From NCBI GenBank assembly GCA_000341795.1, contig AODO01000015.1:1-52741 (forward strand): a DNA stretch of 52,741 nucleotides, read 5' to 3'. Below, one piece after another: positions 9,052 to 18,584 of this stretch. Source of the DNA: Rhodococcus triatomae BKS 15-14 (GTDB lineage: Bacteria > Actinomycetota > Actinomycetes > Mycobacteriales > Mycobacteriaceae). Every line of letters begins with the position of its first letter. Positions within the stretch are counted from its first letter, which is position 1. The notes under the pieces were generated by a model. That model did not search any database. It was given only the letters and a program-made list of their open reading frames with translations, and had not been told where the DNA came from. Position numbers and translations under genes: made by a program.

Positions 9052-9432
9052 GTAAGTCTCCTCGGGCCCCCGGGCGCGTCCACCTGTCGGAGTGCGCGGC
9101 CACTCGAGGGCACTGTCTGTGTGCTCACACCGGGGTGTGAGTCCGTCTGGTCTCGCCCCGTACCGATATCTGTGATCGCTGGGGTCACGTCCATCTCGTA
9201 TGGGGCCTGGCAGGCTGAACTCCGCGTCCCGTGCGCCTGATCATCCAGCGTGCGGCCGGGGAGGGATTTCCTCCGCCTGGCAGCAGCGATGCGGACATCG
9301 AGCCGTGGTGTCATCCGGTCTGCCGCACCCGATCGTCGGTGCCGCCCGAACTGTTCCGGCGGGCAGGGACGAGCCGTGCGCGGGTCAACCAGTGTCAGTA
9401 TCCCACACGCGCCGGGCGCACCGCGCCAACGC
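9052..9432. other. Non-coding 5' region of rne
   Basis: No convincing gene is seen in either strand. It holds the rne Shine-Dalgarno (GAGGAG, about 9 bases before the GTG) and an 18-bp perfect dyad at 9124-9141. There is also a weak promoter candidate on the minus strand (TGGACG at 9188-9193, 17 bases, GATATC at 9165-9170). A long leader of this kind would suit rne autoregulation, which is known in other bacteria but not shown here. Confidence 0.5.
9124..9141. promoter_or_regulatory. Perfect dyad CTCACACC-GG-GGTGTGAG upstream of rne
   Basis: Two 8-bp arms with a 2-bp centre lie 73-90 bases before the rne start codon. A 2-nt loop is too short for a stable RNA hairpin, so a protein operator is more likely than a terminator. 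The binding protein is unknown. Confidence 0.45.
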
Positions 9433-9483
9433 CGCACCGCACCCCCCGCCGAACCCGATTCGGACGGCGGGGGGTGCGGTGCG
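9433..9483 (-). terminator. Strong terminator-like hairpin after ndk
   Basis: The 19-bp arms at 9433-9451 and 9465-9483 are exact complements (they include CGCACCGCACC and GGTGCGGTGCG), with a 13-nt loop. It begins 22 bases past the ndk stop. There is no U-tract, as is usual for actinobacterial terminators. It separates the valS-ndk transcript from rne. Confidence 0.75.
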
Positions 9484-9504
9484 ACGGGACGGAAGTGCGA
9501 CGAA

Positions 9505-9924
9505 TCAGGACTGTGCGAGGTTGGGGAACCAGAGCGCGATCTCGCGCGCGGCGGACTCCACGGAATCGGATCCGTGCACCAGGTTCTGCTGCCCGTCGAG
9601 GGCGAGATCGCCACGGATCGTGCCGGGGGCGGCCTTCTCCACCGGATCGGTTCCGCCGGCGATCTGCCGGAACGCCGCGATCGCGCGCGGCCCCTCGACC
9701 ACGGCGGCGACCAGCGGACCCGACGTGATGAACTCGAGCAGGCCCGGATAGAAGGGGCGTTCGGCGTGTTCTGCGTAGTGCTCACCCGCAACGTCCGTGC
9801 CGGCCGTCCGCATCTCCAGTGCGGCGACGCTCAGACCTTTGCGCTCGACTCGCGCGAGAATTTCTCCGATCAGGTTGCGGGCAACGCCGTCGGGCTTGAT
9901 CAGTACCAGGGTGCGCTCAGTCAC
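9505..9924 (-). CDS. ndk: Nucleoside diphosphate kinase
   Basis: 139 residues starting [20 protein letters not shown]. The phosphohistidine site is NLVHGSDS with His117. Length and motifs are standard for NDPK, which moves the terminal phosphate from ATP to other (d)NDPs through a phospho-His intermediate. It follows DUF4233 by 45 bases in the usual mycobacterial/rhodococcal order. A long perfect hairpin lies just downstream. Confidence 0.97.
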   Translation of the reverse strand: MTERTLVLIKPDGVARNLIGEILARVERKGLSVAALEMRTAGTDVAGEHYAEHAERPFYPGLLEFITSGPLVAAVVEGPRAIAAFRQIAGGTDPVEKAAPGTIRGDLALDGQQNLVHGSDSVESAAREIALWFPNLAQS

Positions 9925-9969
9925 GGGCGGACAGCCTATCGGGTCCGCCGCGGCCCCCGAACAGACGGG

Positions 9970-10371
9970 TCAGTCACGCTGACCGCGCAGCAGTCCCCGC
10001 TCGATCCGGGCCTCGATGTCCTTGCGCAGGTACAGCAGGTACGCCCACACCGCCGAGAACAGCAGACCGAGCGCCCCGATCGCGGGATGAATCACCCATC
10101 CCGCGATCATCCCGACCTGCAACGCGAGGTTCAGGCCCATCGCCCAGGTTCGCGACTGGACACCGCACGCGAGGATCATCAGCACCCCGAGCGCGGTGAG
10201 GTAGACGATCTCCCACGTGTCGATACCCGTACCCAGCTTCGCGACGGCCGGAATTCCGAGGAACACGACGATCGCTTCGAGGATCAGGGTGCCCGAGCAG
10301 ACGCCGCGGAACCCCTTCCAGGGGTCCACGGCCGGCGGCTTGTACTGGGCGGGCTGGTCGGGGGTGCTCAC
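9970..10371 (-). CDS. DUF4233 membrane protein
   Basis: 133 residues. The start is a GTG overlapping the folC stop by four bases (GTGA). After a short Pro-rich cytoplasmic N-terminus it has about four hydrophobic segments: SGTLILEAIVVFLGIPAV, a VYLTALGVLMILACGV region, LALQVGMIAGWVI and ALGLLFSAVWAYLLYL. It ends in a charged helix with RKDIEARIERG. The family is found between folC and ndk across mycolic-acid bacteria (the position of Rv2446c). Its function is not known. Coupling to folC hints at a linked role, but nothing in the sequence shows it. Confidence 0.85.
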   Translation of the reverse strand: MSTPDQPAQYKPPAVDPWKGFRGVCSGTLILEAIVVFLGIPAVAKLGTGIDTWEIVYLTALGVLMILACGVQSRTWAMGLNLALQVGMIAGWVIHPAIGALGLLFSAVWAYLLYLRKDIEARIERGLLRGQRD

Positions 10372-11795
10372 GCTGGGTCCTTTCCGAACAGGGTGCGGGC
10401 CTCGCCCGCGGTGACGACGGATCCCGTGACCACGACGCCGGCGCCGGAGATCGCTTCGCCCGGCTCGCCGACCTCCTCCGCCAGTGCGATCGCGGTCTCG
10501 ATCGCGTCGGGCAGCGTCTGCGCGACCACGACCCGTTCGTCGCCGAAGCGGGCGACGGCGATGTCGGCGAGCTGCTCGACGTCCATCGCACGCGGCGAGC
10601 CGTTGGTGGTCACCACGATCTCGTCGAAGACGGGTTCGAGGGCGGCGAGGATGCCGTCGGCGTCCTTGTCCCCGAGCACGGCGACGACACCGACGAGTTT
10701 GCGGAAGTCGAACTCGTCGGCCAGTGCGGCGGCGAGGGCCCGGGCTCCGTCGGGATTGTGCGCCGCGTCCAGGAACACGGTCGGGGCGTTGCGGACCCGC
10801 TCGAGCCGGCCCGGGTTCGTCAGCGACGCGAACGCGCCCCGGATCGCGTCGACATCCAGTTGCTTGTCGGGGCCGGCGCCGAAGAACGCCTCGACGGCCG
10901 CGAGCGCGAGCGAGGCGTTGCGCGCCTGGTGCTCGCCGTGCAGCGGCAGGAAGATGTCGGTGTACACGCCGCCGAGGCCCTGCAGTTCGAGCTGTTGGCC
11001 ACCGACGGCGATCTGCCGGGCAAGGACGCGGAACTCCGAACCCTCCCGCGCCACGGCCGCGTCCGCGTCGACGGCGCGCCGCAGCAGCACGTCCATCACC
11101 TCGGGTTCCTGCTGCGCGATGATCGCGACGGTGTCGCGCGGGACGATCGAGTCGGGCGCCTTCTTGATGATCCCGGCCTTCTCCGCGGCGATCGACGCGA
11201 GGTCGGTGCCCAGGTACTCGGCGTGGTCGAGGCTGATCGGCGTGATGACCGCGACCTGGCCGTCGACGACATTCGTTGCGTCCCAACGTCCCCCGAGACC
11301 GACCTCGATGACACCGACGTCGACGGGCGCCTCGGCGAACGCGGCGAAGGACATCGCGGTGAGCACCTCGAACTTGCTCATCGCCGGGCCGCCCGCGGCC
11401 TCCGACTGCATGTCGACCATCTGAATGTAGGGCGCGAGCTCGTTGTAGGTGTCGACGTAGGTGCGCGGCGAGATCGGCGCGCCGTCGATGCTGATCCGCT
11501 CGGTCGCGAGCTGCAGGTGCGGGCTGGTGGTCCGGCCCACCCGGCGGTGCAGTCCACTGAGCAGGGCGTCGATCATTCGGGTCACGGACGTCTTGCCGTT
11601 GGTGCCCGCGACGTGGATCGCCGGGTAGGCCCGCTGCGGCGAGCCGAGCAGGTCCATCAGCGTCGCGATCCGGGTCAGAGACGGCTCGATCTTCGTTTCC
11701 GGCCAGCGCTTGTCGAGTTCCGCCTCGACGAGCGCCAGCTCCGCGAGGTCGACCGGGGAGGGAACCCCCGGCCGCGCGGGATCCGCCTCGCTCAC
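10368..11795 (-). CDS. folC: Bifunctional folylpolyglutamate/dihydrofolate synthase
   Basis: 475 residues from a GTG overlapping the valS stop (GTGA). The Mur-ligase-type P-loop GTNGKTS is at residues 64-70, followed by TTSPHL, a metal/nucleotide region with [20 protein letters not shown] and the C-terminal [11 protein letters not shown] motif. It adds glutamate to dihydropteroate and polyglutamylates folates. It is second in the valS-folC-DUF4233-ndk unit. Confidence 0.95.
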   Translation of the reverse strand: MSEADPARPGVPSPVDLAELALVEAELDKRWPETKIEPSLTRIATLMDLLGSPQRAYPAIHVAGTNGKTSVTRMIDALLSGLHRRVGRTTSPHLQLATERISIDGAPISPRTYVDTYNELAPYIQMVDMQSEAAGGPAMSKFEVLTAMSFAAFAEAPVDVGVIEVGLGGRWDATNVVDGQVAVITPISLDHAEYLGTDLASIAAEKAGIIKKAPDSIVPRDTVAIIAQQEPEVMDVLLRRAVDADAAVAREGSEFRVLARQIAVGGQQLELQGLGGVYTDIFLPLHGEHQARNASLALAAVEAFFGAGPDKQLDVDAIRGAFASLTNPGRLERVRNAPTVFLDAAHNPDGARALAAALADEFDFRKLVGVVAVLGDKDADGILAALEPVFDEIVVTTNGSPRAMDVEQLADIAVARFGDERVVVAQTLPDAIETAIALAEEVGEPGEAISGAGVVVTGSVVTAGEARTLFGKDPA

Positions 11796-14455
11796 GCCTG
11801 CCCCAGCTCCGCCAACCGTGCGGTGATACGCGCGATCTCCTCCTGCGCGACCTGCCGGCGACCGCGGATCTTGTCGACGACGGCGTCGGGGGCCTTCGCG
11901 AGGAACGCCTCGTTGCCGAGTTTGCCGGTGGTGCCGGCCAGTTCCTTCTCCGCGACGGCCAGGTCCTTCTCCAGTCGCTTGCGCTCCGCGGCCACGTCGA
12001 CGGTTCCGGACGTGTCGAGCTCCACCGTCACCGTGGCGAGGGTCAGGCGCACCTCGATGGAGGCGGTCGCCCGGAAGTCGTCGCCGGGGGCGGTGAGCCG
12101 GGCCAGCGAGGACACGGCCTCGATCTGAGCAGTGAGGTCGGCCGTCTCGATCTCGGACAGGCGGGCGGCGACCTTCTGGGAGGGCTTGAGGCCCTGGTCG
12201 CTGCGGAAGCGGCGGATCTCGGTGACCAGCTTCTGGAGGTCGGCGACGCGCCGGGCGGAGTCGGCGTCGGTCGGGACGCCGGTGGCCTCCGGCCACGCCG
12301 CGACGACGACGGACTCGCCGCCGGTGAGCACCTTCCACAGCGTCTCGGTGACGAACGGGATCACCGGGTGCAGCAGACGCAGCAGCGCGTCGAGGACGGT
12401 GCCGAGCACGGCCTTGGTGCCCTCGGCGTGGACGCTGCCCTCGGCGAGCTGCGGCTTGGCGAGCTCGAGGTACCAGTCGCAGACCTCGTCCCACGCGAAG
12501 TGGTAGAGCGCCTCACAGGCCTTGGAGAACTCGAATCGCTCGAACGCCTCGTCCACCTCGCCGCGAACCTGCTCGAGCCGGTCGAGGATCCAGCGGTCGG
12601 CGTCGGTCAGGGACGCCCGGTCGGGCAGGTCCGCGACGACGGCGCCGTTCATCAGCGCGAACTTGGTCGCGTTGAACAGCTTGTTCGCGAAGTTGCGGGA
12701 CGACTGCGCGTGGTCCTCGCCGACGGCGAGGTCACTGCCCGGGTTCGCACCACGCGCGAGGGTGAAGCGCAGCGCATCGGCGCCGAAGCGGTCCACCCAG
12801 TCGAGCGGGTCGATGCCGTTGCCACGCGACTTCGACATCTTCTTGCCGAACTGGTCGCGAACCAGTCCGTGCAGGAACAGGTCCGTGAACGGAACCTTGG
12901 CGTCGCTCACCGCGTCGTCGCCGGCAACGTAGGTGCCGAACATCATCATCCGGGCGACCCAGAAGAACAGGATGTCGTAGCCGGTGACGAGAACGCTTGT
13001 GGGATAGAACTTCTGGAGCTCGGGAGTCTTCTCGGGCCAGCCCATCGTGGAGAACGGCCACAGGCCCGACGAGAACCAGGTGTCGAGGACGTCGGGGTCC
13101 TGCTCCCAGCCCTCGGGTGCGGTCTCGTCCGGGCCGAAGCACTGGACCTCGCCGTTCGGGCCGTACCAGATCGGAATCCGGTGACCCCACCACAGCTGTC
13201 GGGAGATGCACCAGTCGTGCATGTGGTCCACCCACGCGAACCAGCGCGGTTCCTGGCTGGCCGGGTGGATGGTCGTCTCACCGTTGCGGACGGCGTCGCC
13301 GGCGGCCTCGGCGAGCGCGTCGACCTTCACCCACCACTGCATCGACAGCCGCGGCTCGATGGTCTCGCCGGACCGTTCGGAGTGACCGACGCTGTGCAGG
13401 TACGGGCGCTTCTCGGCGACGACGCGGCCCTGCTCGGCGAGCGCCTCGCGCACCTTCACGCGGGCCTCGAACCTGTCCATCCCGTCGAACTGTGTTCCGG
13501 TGTCGGCGATCCTGCCGGTCTTGTCCATGATCGTGGGCATCGGCAGGTTGTGCCGCAGACCCATCTCGAAGTCGTTCGGGTCGTGCGCGGGGGTGATCTT
13601 CACGGCGCCGGTGCCGAACTCGGGGTCGACGTAGTCGTCGGCGATGATCGGGATCGCGCGGCCCGTGAACGGGTGCTCGAGGGTGGTACCGATGAGGTGC
13701 CTGTAGCGCTCGTCCTCCGGGTGGACGGCGACGGCCGTGTCGCCGAGCATCGTCTCGACACGCGTGGTGGCGACGATGACGTGCGGCTCGTCGTCGTTCA
13801 GGGAGCCGTAGCGCAGCGAGACGAGTTCACCCTCGACCTCCTCGAACTTGACCTCGATGTCCGAGATCGCGGTCTGCAGCACGGGCGACCAGTTCACGAG
13901 GCGCTCGGCCCGGTAGATCAGGCCGTCGTCGTACATCCGCTTGAAGATGGTCTGGACGGCCCGGGAGAGGCCCTCGTCCATGGTGAAGCGGTCGCGGGAC
14001 CAGTCGACGCCGTCGCCGATGCGCCGCATCTGGCCCTGGATCATGCCGCCGGACTCGCGCTTCCAGTCCCAGACCTTCTCGATGAACGCCTCGCGACCGA
14101 GATCCGCCTTGGTGACGCCGTCCGCGGCGAGCTGCTTCTCGACGATGGTCTGGGTGGCGATGCCGGCGTGATCCATGCCGGGCAGCCACAGCACCTCGTA
14201 GCCCTGCATCCGCTTGCGGCGGGTCAGCGCGTCCATGAGGGTGTGGTCGAGTGCGTGACCCATGTGCAGGCTGCCGGTGACGTTCGGCGGCGGCAGCACG
14301 ATGGAGTAGCCGGGCCTGTCGCTGGTCGCGTCCGCCTCGAAGTACCCGGCCGCCACCCAGCCCTCGTACAGCTGCTCCTCGACGGCGCTGGGGTCCCAGC
14401 TCTTCGGAAGGGCGTCGGCGGGGTTCTTGGATTCTTGCGGCGCGGCACTGGTCAC
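11792..14455 (-). CDS. valS: Valyl-tRNA synthetase
   Basis: 887 residues. The class I signature appears as [12 protein letters not shown] (HMGH at 64-67) and [11 protein letters not shown] near residue 540. Between them is the editing (CP1) domain with [21 protein letters not shown]. The C-terminal 70 residues form the tRNA-binding coiled coil ([19 protein letters not shown]). It charges tRNA-Val and hydrolyses mischarged Thr-tRNA. It is the first gene of the conserved unit. No T-box is visible in the short upstream gap. Confidence 0.98.
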   Translation of the reverse strand: MTSAAPQESKNPADALPKSWDPSAVEEQLYEGWVAAGYFEADATSDRPGYSIVLPPPNVTGSLHMGHALDHTLMDALTRRKRMQGYEVLWLPGMDHAGIATQTIVEKQLAADGVTKADLGREAFIEKVWDWKRESGGMIQGQMRRIGDGVDWSRDRFTMDEGLSRAVQTIFKRMYDDGLIYRAERLVNWSPVLQTAISDIEVKFEEVEGELVSLRYGSLNDDEPHVIVATTRVETMLGDTAVAVHPEDERYRHLIGTTLEHPFTGRAIPIIADDYVDPEFGTGAVKITPAHDPNDFEMGLRHNLPMPTIMDKTGRIADTGTQFDGMDRFEARVKVREALAEQGRVVAEKRPYLHSVGHSERSGETIEPRLSMQWWVKVDALAEAAGDAVRNGETTIHPASQEPRWFAWVDHMHDWCISRQLWWGHRIPIWYGPNGEVQCFGPDETAPEGWEQDPDVLDTWFSSGLWPFSTMGWPEKTPELQKFYPTSVLVTGYDILFFWVARMMMFGTYVAGDDAVSDAKVPFTDLFLHGLVRDQFGKKMSKSRGNGIDPLDWVDRFGADALRFTLARGANPGSDLAVGEDHAQSSRNFANKLFNATKFALMNGAVVADLPDRASLTDADRWILDRLEQVRGEVDEAFERFEFSKACEALYHFAWDEVCDWYLELAKPQLAEGSVHAEGTKAVLGTVLDALLRLLHPVIPFVTETLWKVLTGGESVVVAAWPEATGVPTDADSARRVADLQKLVTEIRRFRSDQGLKPSQKVAARLSEIETADLTAQIEAVSSLARLTAPGDDFRATASIEVRLTLATVTVELDTSGTVDVAAERKRLEKDLAVAEKELAGTTGKLGNEAFLAKAPDAVVDKIRGRRQVAQEEIARITARLAELGQA

Positions 14456-14479
14456 CCGGTCAATTCTAGAGAACGATCC

Positions 14480-15085
14480 TCACTGTGCTTCGCGCCACAT
14501 GGCCCACAGCGTCGGGCCTCCCCCGGGAATCGTGATCTCCCCGGTGACCTCGAAGCCGAACCGCTGGTAGTAGGGGATGTTCGACTCCTTGCTCGACTCC
14601 AGGTACGCGGGTGCGTGCTCGGAATCGCAGCGGTCGAGTCGCGACCGCATCAGGGCCTGCCCGTGACCGGCACCACGGACGTCGGGGTCCGTCCCGATCG
14701 AGCTCAGGTACCAGTGCGGCGCCTCCGGGTGCGCTGCCTCCATCGTCTCCCCGACGGTACGAGCCACGTCGACCCGGCGCCCGAAGGCGATCAGGAGGGC
14801 CGGCACCATCCGCATCCGCGTCCACCGCGACTGCTTCCACCGGTCGGGCGGATCCCAGAGCGTCGCGCCCGCAGCGCCTCCTGCCCCGTCGGTGGCGAGT
14901 TCGACTCCGCCGAGCGCGAGATGGTGGTGGCGGGTGAACGCGCCGAACGCGCGCGGCAGGCCGCCCCTGCGCTCGTCCGGATCGGGCCACATCCAGATCG
15001 AGACCGGGTCGTCCTGGAACGCCCGGGCGAGCACCCCGGCGACGGCGGGGACGTCGGAGCGGTTCGCCGGTCGCACGCTGGCCAT
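14480..15085 (-). CDS. GNAT-family N-acetyltransferase
   Basis: 201 residues. The acetyl-CoA binding motif A is seen as LSSIGTDPDVRGAGHGQALM around residues 127-146 (V-x-P-x-x-R-G-x-G-x-G/A pattern). A C-terminal YYQRFGFEVTGEI is typical of motif B. The N-terminal RPANRSDVPAVAGVLARAF is a normal GNAT opening. The substrate is unknown. It lies 24 bases after valS on the minus strand and is divergent from the SMR pair. Confidence 0.85.
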   Translation of the reverse strand: MASVRPANRSDVPAVAGVLARAFQDDPVSIWMWPDPDERRGGLPRAFGAFTRHHHLALGGVELATDGAGGAAGATLWDPPDRWKQSRWTRMRMVPALLIAFGRRVDVARTVGETMEAAHPEAPHWYLSSIGTDPDVRGAGHGQALMRSRLDRCDSEHAPAYLESSKESNIPYYQRFGFEVTGEITIPGGGPTLWAMWREAQ

Positions 15086-15136
15086 GGGTCGACGGTACTG
15101 CGACGGGATCGGGCGCGCCCGGCAGCGGCGATCACC

Positions 15137-15142
15137 TAGGTT
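15137..15142 (+). promoter_or_regulatory. Probable leaderless -10 element of the SMR operon
   Basis: TAGGTT (TANNNT type) ends six bases before the ATG at 15149 and no ribosome-binding site intervenes. This suggests a leaderless transcript for the exporter pair. The whole divergent gap to the GNAT gene is only 63 bp. Confidence 0.45.
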
Positions 15143-15148
15143 TGCGCC

Positions 15149-15475
15149 ATGACGACGGCGTGGCTCTTCCTGGCGGTGGCGATCTGCGCGGAGGTGCTGG
15201 GCACGAGCCTGCTTCCGCGCACCGACGGCTTCCGCAGGCCGGTGCCGACGATCACGGTGCTGGCGCTGTACTCGACGGCGCTGTACCTGCTCTCGCAGGC
15301 ACTGAGGTCGCTGGACATCGGCGTCGCGTACGCCGTGTGGGCGGGCGTGGGAACAGCGGTGATCGCCGCGATCGGGATGCTGGTGCTGAAGGAGCCCCGC
15401 ACCGCGTCCCGGATCGCCGGGATCGCACTGGTCGTCGCGGGCGTGGTCGTGCTCAATCTCGGTGGCGCGGCATGA
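15149..15475 (+). CDS. SMR-family efflux subunit A
   Basis: 108 residues with four transmembrane helices. TM1 has the proton/substrate-coupling Glu in AICAEVLGTSLL (Glu15). TM3 has the conserved YAVWAGVGTAVIA. The length equals EmrE. The stop overlaps the next start (ATGA), so two coupled SMR genes are made together. That arrangement is typical of heterodimeric SMR exporters such as YkkCD or EbrAB. Substrates are likely quaternary or other lipophilic cations moved by proton antiport across the inner membrane. The specific drug cannot be named. Confidence 0.9.
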   Translation: MTTAWLFLAVAICAEVLGTSLLPRTDGFRRPVPTITVLALYSTALYLLSQALRSLDIGVAYAVWAGVGTAVIAAIGMLVLKEPRTASRIAGIALVVAGVVVLNLGGAA

Positions 15476-15888
15476 GCGACCGCTTCAGGGCCTGGGCGTT
15501 CCTCATCGCGGCCATCGCCGCCGAGATCACCGCGACCGTACTGCTCGGCAGCACCGAACAGTTCACCCGGCTACTGCCCTCGGTGGCCGTGATCGCGGGC
15601 TACGTCCTGTCGTTCGCGTTCCTCGCGCAGGCGCTGCGCACGCTGCCCGTCAGCCTCGCGTACGCGATGTGGTCGGGCATCGGGACGGCGACGGTCGCAC
15701 TGATCGGCGTCCTCGCCCTCGGCGAGGAACTGTCGGTGGCGAAGGTCGGCGGCGTCGCCCTGATCGTCGCCGGTGTGGTGGTACTCAATGTCGGCGGTGC
15801 GCACGGCGACGCCGGAGCGCGGTCAGCGGAGCCCGTGCTTGCGGGAGACGATCTTCTCGACGAGCCCCCGCGGCGCGATCCGGCGTAG
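15472..15888 (+). CDS. SMR-family efflux subunit B
   Basis: 138 residues. It has four transmembrane helices, the coupling Glu18 in AIAAEITATVLL and the TM3 motif YAMWSGIGTATVALIG. Compared with subunit A it has a polar tail of about 30 residues (after VVVLNVGG). The tail is encoded over the 3' end of the convergent SDR gene, giving a 66-base overlap. The opposite-polarity extension and the coupled start support a heterodimer with the preceding gene. Confidence 0.88.
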   Translation: MSDRFRAWAFLIAAIAAEITATVLLGSTEQFTRLLPSVAVIAGYVLSFAFLAQALRTLPVSLAYAMWSGIGTATVALIGVLALGEELSVAKVGGVALIVAGVVVLNVGGAHGDAGARSAEPVLAGDDLLDEPPRRDPA

Positions 15889-16623
15889 CGCGAACACGAG
15901 CGGCGCGTTGCTGCCGACGGCGTACAGCACCTTGGGCTTGTCTGCGTCGATCGCCTCGAGCACGGTCGTCGCGACCGTCTCGGCGGAGATCCCGCCGCGC
16001 TCGTTGGCGTCGAGGTGCTCGATCATCGTGTTGTAGTCGGCTGTGTAGGGCGAGCCGTCCCGCAGGTAGTGGGTGCGCCGCTCACCGATGCCGGTTGCGA
16101 TCGACCCCGGTTCCACGGTCGTGATCCCGATCCCGAACGGAGACACCTCGCGGCGCGCAGCCGTCGCGAAACCTTTGATCGCGGCCTTTGCCGCGACGTA
16201 CGAGGACCGATGCGCGAGAGGGAAACTCGCGAGCATCGATCCGACCATCACGACCCGCCCGTAACGCCGGGCGCGCATGCCCGGAAGCAGCAACTGAGTG
16301 AGGCGTACCGCTCCGAACACGTTGGTGCGGAACAGCCGGTCGATCGCCTCCATCGGCAGTTCCTCGAGGGGACCGCTCTGGCTCTCCCCCGCGTTGTTCA
16401 CCAGGACGTCGACGTCCGCCGCCGCGGCCGCGCACGCCGCGATGCTCGCCTCGTCGGTGAGATCGAGGGCGAGGTACTCGACCCCGGCGATCGGCCGGGC
16501 GACGGAGTCCGGGTTCCGGCTGGTGCCGTACACCTTCCAGCCGCGACCCACCAGCGCCCGCGCCACCGCCTCACCGATACCCGACGACGCCCCCGTCACG
16601 AGAGCCGTCCGTGTCGCGACCAT
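15823..16623 (-). CDS. Short-chain dehydrogenase/reductase
   Basis: 266 residues from the ATG at 16623. The classical SDR pattern is clear: TGASSGIG near the N-terminus for NAD(P), NNAG, the catalytic Ser in VGSMLAS, and YVAAK for the Tyr/Lys pair. The N-terminal TSRN after beta2 suggests NADP preference. The C-terminal part contains the RIAPRGL region seen in SDRs annotated as oxidoreductases. The substrate is unknown. A TAGGTT box on the minus strand at 16670-16675 could be its -10 element. The 3' end overlaps the second SMR gene. Confidence 0.9.
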   Translation of the reverse strand: MVATRTALVTGASSGIGEAVARALVGRGWKVYGTSRNPDSVARPIAGVEYLALDLTDEASIAACAAAAADVDVLVNNAGESQSGPLEELPMEAIDRLFRTNVFGAVRLTQLLLPGMRARRYGRVVMVGSMLASFPLAHRSSYVAAKAAIKGFATAARREVSPFGIGITTVEPGSIATGIGERRTHYLRDGSPYTADYNTMIEHLDANERGGISAETVATTVLEAIDADKPKVLYAVGSNAPLVFALRRIAPRGLVEKIVSRKHGLR

Positions 16624-16753
16624 TGCTTCCGCCCTTCGTCTCGTGCCGGAGTCGGCACAGGTGCCGCCGAACCTAGTGCACGACACGCTCCGTTCGGGCG
16701 GACCCCCACGACGCGAGCGTGCGACGGTGGACTCGTGACTGGGTGCACCGGTG

Positions 16754-16864
16754 TCGACGGACGGCTTCGACTGGGCTGTCAGCCTGTACAACCTCGCGAT
16801 CGACGACGAATCTCTCGCCGTACTGCAGGCGTCGCTGCATCCGGGCGACCCCATACGCAGGTGA
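16754..16864 (+). CDS. Possible 36-residue small protein
   Basis: A GTG-started reading frame of 36 codons in the gap between two minus-strand genes. It encodes an amphipathic acidic peptide that includes FDWAVSLYNLAIDDES and ends HPGDPIRR. The composition differs from the Arg/Pro-rich noise of the other frames here. There is no good Shine-Dalgarno sequence, and an in-frame stop at 16736 limits it upstream. It could be a small protein, the remnant of a larger gene, or chance. I do not recognise it. Confidence 0.25.
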   Translation, partial: STDGFDWAVSLYNLAIDDESLAVLQASLHPGDPIRR

Positions 16865-16872
16865 CGCCGCGA

Positions 16873-17544
16873 TCAGTTGCTCGGGATCGGCGGATGCCCC
16901 TCCGACGCCTGGACGACGACGAAGCCCGTCCCGGTCAGCCCCAGCTGGTACGCCTCCCCTGACCCACGACCGACGACGGCGCCGAGCTTGGCGGTCTTGC
17001 GGATCGTGGACTGCAGTCCGCTCGACCACATGACGGCGCTCTGCATGTCGACGAACGTGGGCACGTCCACGTTCAGCACGACGGGGGTGCCGTAGGTCGT
17101 GATCGCGAGCACGCCGTGCCCACTGAACGTCGTGTTGAACAGTCCACCGCTGAGCATCGACGCGCCTTCGACCCGCTTGATGTCCCAGTCGAGGGCGCTC
17201 TCGAACGCGAGCACGTTGGTGCCGTTGACGGTGACCGACTCGCCTTCGAGTTCGAAGAGGAAGATCTCGTCGGCGTCGGCGGCGAGGAACACGTCGCCGC
17301 TGCCGGACACCTCCATCAGCGGCATGCCCTCGCCGGTCAGTGCCTTCTTGAAGAACTTCCCGATGCCGCCGCTGCCCTTGTAGGCGAAGTCGACGTCGCC
17401 CTGGTAGGCGACCATCGAGCCCTGGCGCGCGAGGAAGTGCCCACCGGTGCCGCGCAGGTCCACCTTGAGCATCCGCGGGTTCTGCAACATGAACTTGCCC
17501 GGGGTTCCGGCGCGTTCGGTGTTGGTGAAGAGGTCGCTGCGCAC
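16873..17544 (-). CDS. AIM24-family protein
   Basis: 223 residues from a GTG at 17544. The middle and C-terminus have the AIM24 (TIGR00266-like) beta-rich pattern: LARQGSMVAYQGDVDF, SGSGDVFLAADADEIFLFELEGE, VNGTNVLAFE, GLFNTTFSGHGVLAITTYGTPVVL, and a Gly-rich end with RGSGEAYQLGLTGTGFVVVQ. Eukaryotic AIM24 is mitochondrial. Bacterial members are soluble beta-solenoid-like proteins of unknown function. The upstream neighbour on the same strand (iron-siderophore binding protein) ends 23 bases before this start, so an operon is plausible. Confidence 0.85.
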   Translation of the reverse strand: MRSDLFTNTERAGTPGKFMLQNPRMLKVDLRGTGGHFLARQGSMVAYQGDVDFAYKGSGGIGKFFKKALTGEGMPLMEVSGSGDVFLAADADEIFLFELEGESVTVNGTNVLAFESALDWDIKRVEGASMLSGGLFNTTFSGHGVLAITTYGTPVVLNVDVPTFVDMQSAVMWSSGLQSTIRKTAKLGAVVGRGSGEAYQLGLTGTGFVVVQASEGHPPIPSN

Positions 17545-17567
17545 GGGGGTCCTTCCGTCGGTGCCCG

Positions 17568-18557
17568 TCAGGCGCCGAGGAGCGGCGCGATCCGGGGCGG
17601 GATGTTGTCCAGAGCGTAGGGCAGCGACAGCACCGTGCTCCACGTCATCGCCTCGGCGGCCTCGTCCTCGAGGATGATCACGCGACCCTCCTTGACGGCG
17701 GGCAGCTCGGCGTAGACGGGTGTGTTCGCGAGCTCGGCGCGAAGCTTGTCACCGAATCCGCCGCCCGCGTACCAGACGAGCAGGTCGGCCTCCGCGAGGG
17801 TGAGCTGTTCGGTGCTGATCGGCGCGAAGTTCGTACCGGTGATCTGCTGGGTGACAGGAGGATTGACGAAACCGAGCTCGGTGAAGAAGCGCACCTTCGG
17901 ATCCTCGGGCCCGTAGACGCCGAACTCGCCGGGAGCCTTCAACGCACCGACGATCACGGTCTTCCCGGCGAACTCGGGATGAGCAGCGGCGACGTCGGTG
18001 AACTGTTGCTGCACCGAGGTGACCAGTTCTTCCGCCTCGTCACTCTTCCCGAGGGCGGTCCCGACGATCCGGGTCTGCTCCTGCCAGGGCACCCCGAAGT
18101 CCTCGAAGTCCGCCGGCTGCGTCACGGTCGGTGCCAGGGCGGAGAGCTTGTCGTGCTGCGACTGGGTGACACCCGAGTACGTTCCGAGGATCAGGTCGGG
18201 CGCGGCCGCGGCGACCTTCTCCATCTGGATTCCGGAGCTCGCGCTGCCGACGATCGCGGGCTGCGCGCCACCGAGCAGGTCGTGCGCCCACGGCCACGTC
18301 GCATCGGGCTGGTTGCCGTACCAGTCGAACACACCGACCGGCACCACTCCGAGCGCGAGGATGGCGTCCTGATCGTTGTAGCCGACGCTGACCACCCGCT
18401 GCGGGTCGGCGGGGACGACCGTCTCGCCGTACTTGTCGGCGACCGTGGCGCCCGTCGATCCGCCGGAGCCGCCGTCACTGCTGCATGCCGTCGCGAGGGC
18501 CAGCAGCACCCCGGACGAGCCGATCAGAAACCCCCGCCGCGACACGCTGTACGCCAC
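17568..18557 (-). CDS. Iron-siderophore ABC transporter substrate-binding lipoprotein
   Basis: 329 residues. The N-terminus has a twin-arginine-like SRRGFLIG, a hydrophobic stretch, and the lipobox LATAC with the lipidated Cys at 25. The mature part is a class III (FecB/FepB-type) binding protein: QRVVSVGYNDQDAILALG, EKVAAAAPDLILGTYSG, and a C-terminal DNIPPRIAPLL. It would bind a ferric siderophore outside the membrane and pass it to a permease/ATPase. No permease or ATPase gene is nearby, so it must share one encoded elsewhere. An IdeR-like iron box precedes it. Confidence 0.9.
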   Translation of the reverse strand: MAYSVSRRGFLIGSSGVLLALATACSSDGGSGGSTGATVADKYGETVVPADPQRVVSVGYNDQDAILALGVVPVGVFDWYGNQPDATWPWAHDLLGGAQPAIVGSASSGIQMEKVAAAAPDLILGTYSGVTQSQHDKLSALAPTVTQPADFEDFGVPWQEQTRIVGTALGKSDEAEELVTSVQQQFTDVAAAHPEFAGKTVIVGALKAPGEFGVYGPEDPKVRFFTELGFVNPPVTQQITGTNFAPISTEQLTLAEADLLVWYAGGGFGDKLRAELANTPVYAELPAVKEGRVIILEDEAAEAMTWSTVLSLPYALDNIPPRIAPLLGA

Positions 18558-18584
18558 CCGATGCTCCCCTCGTCGACCGTCAAG

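Noticed and set aside
12368-15139. Long plus-strand open frame opposite valS
   Set aside because: Antisense shadow with low-complexity Val/Asp/Arg composition. valS on the other strand has full synthetase motifs.
15142-15471. Extended reading of the second SMR gene from 15142
   Set aside because: The extension lies over the first SMR gene in another frame. The start at 15472 is coupled to its stop by ATGA.
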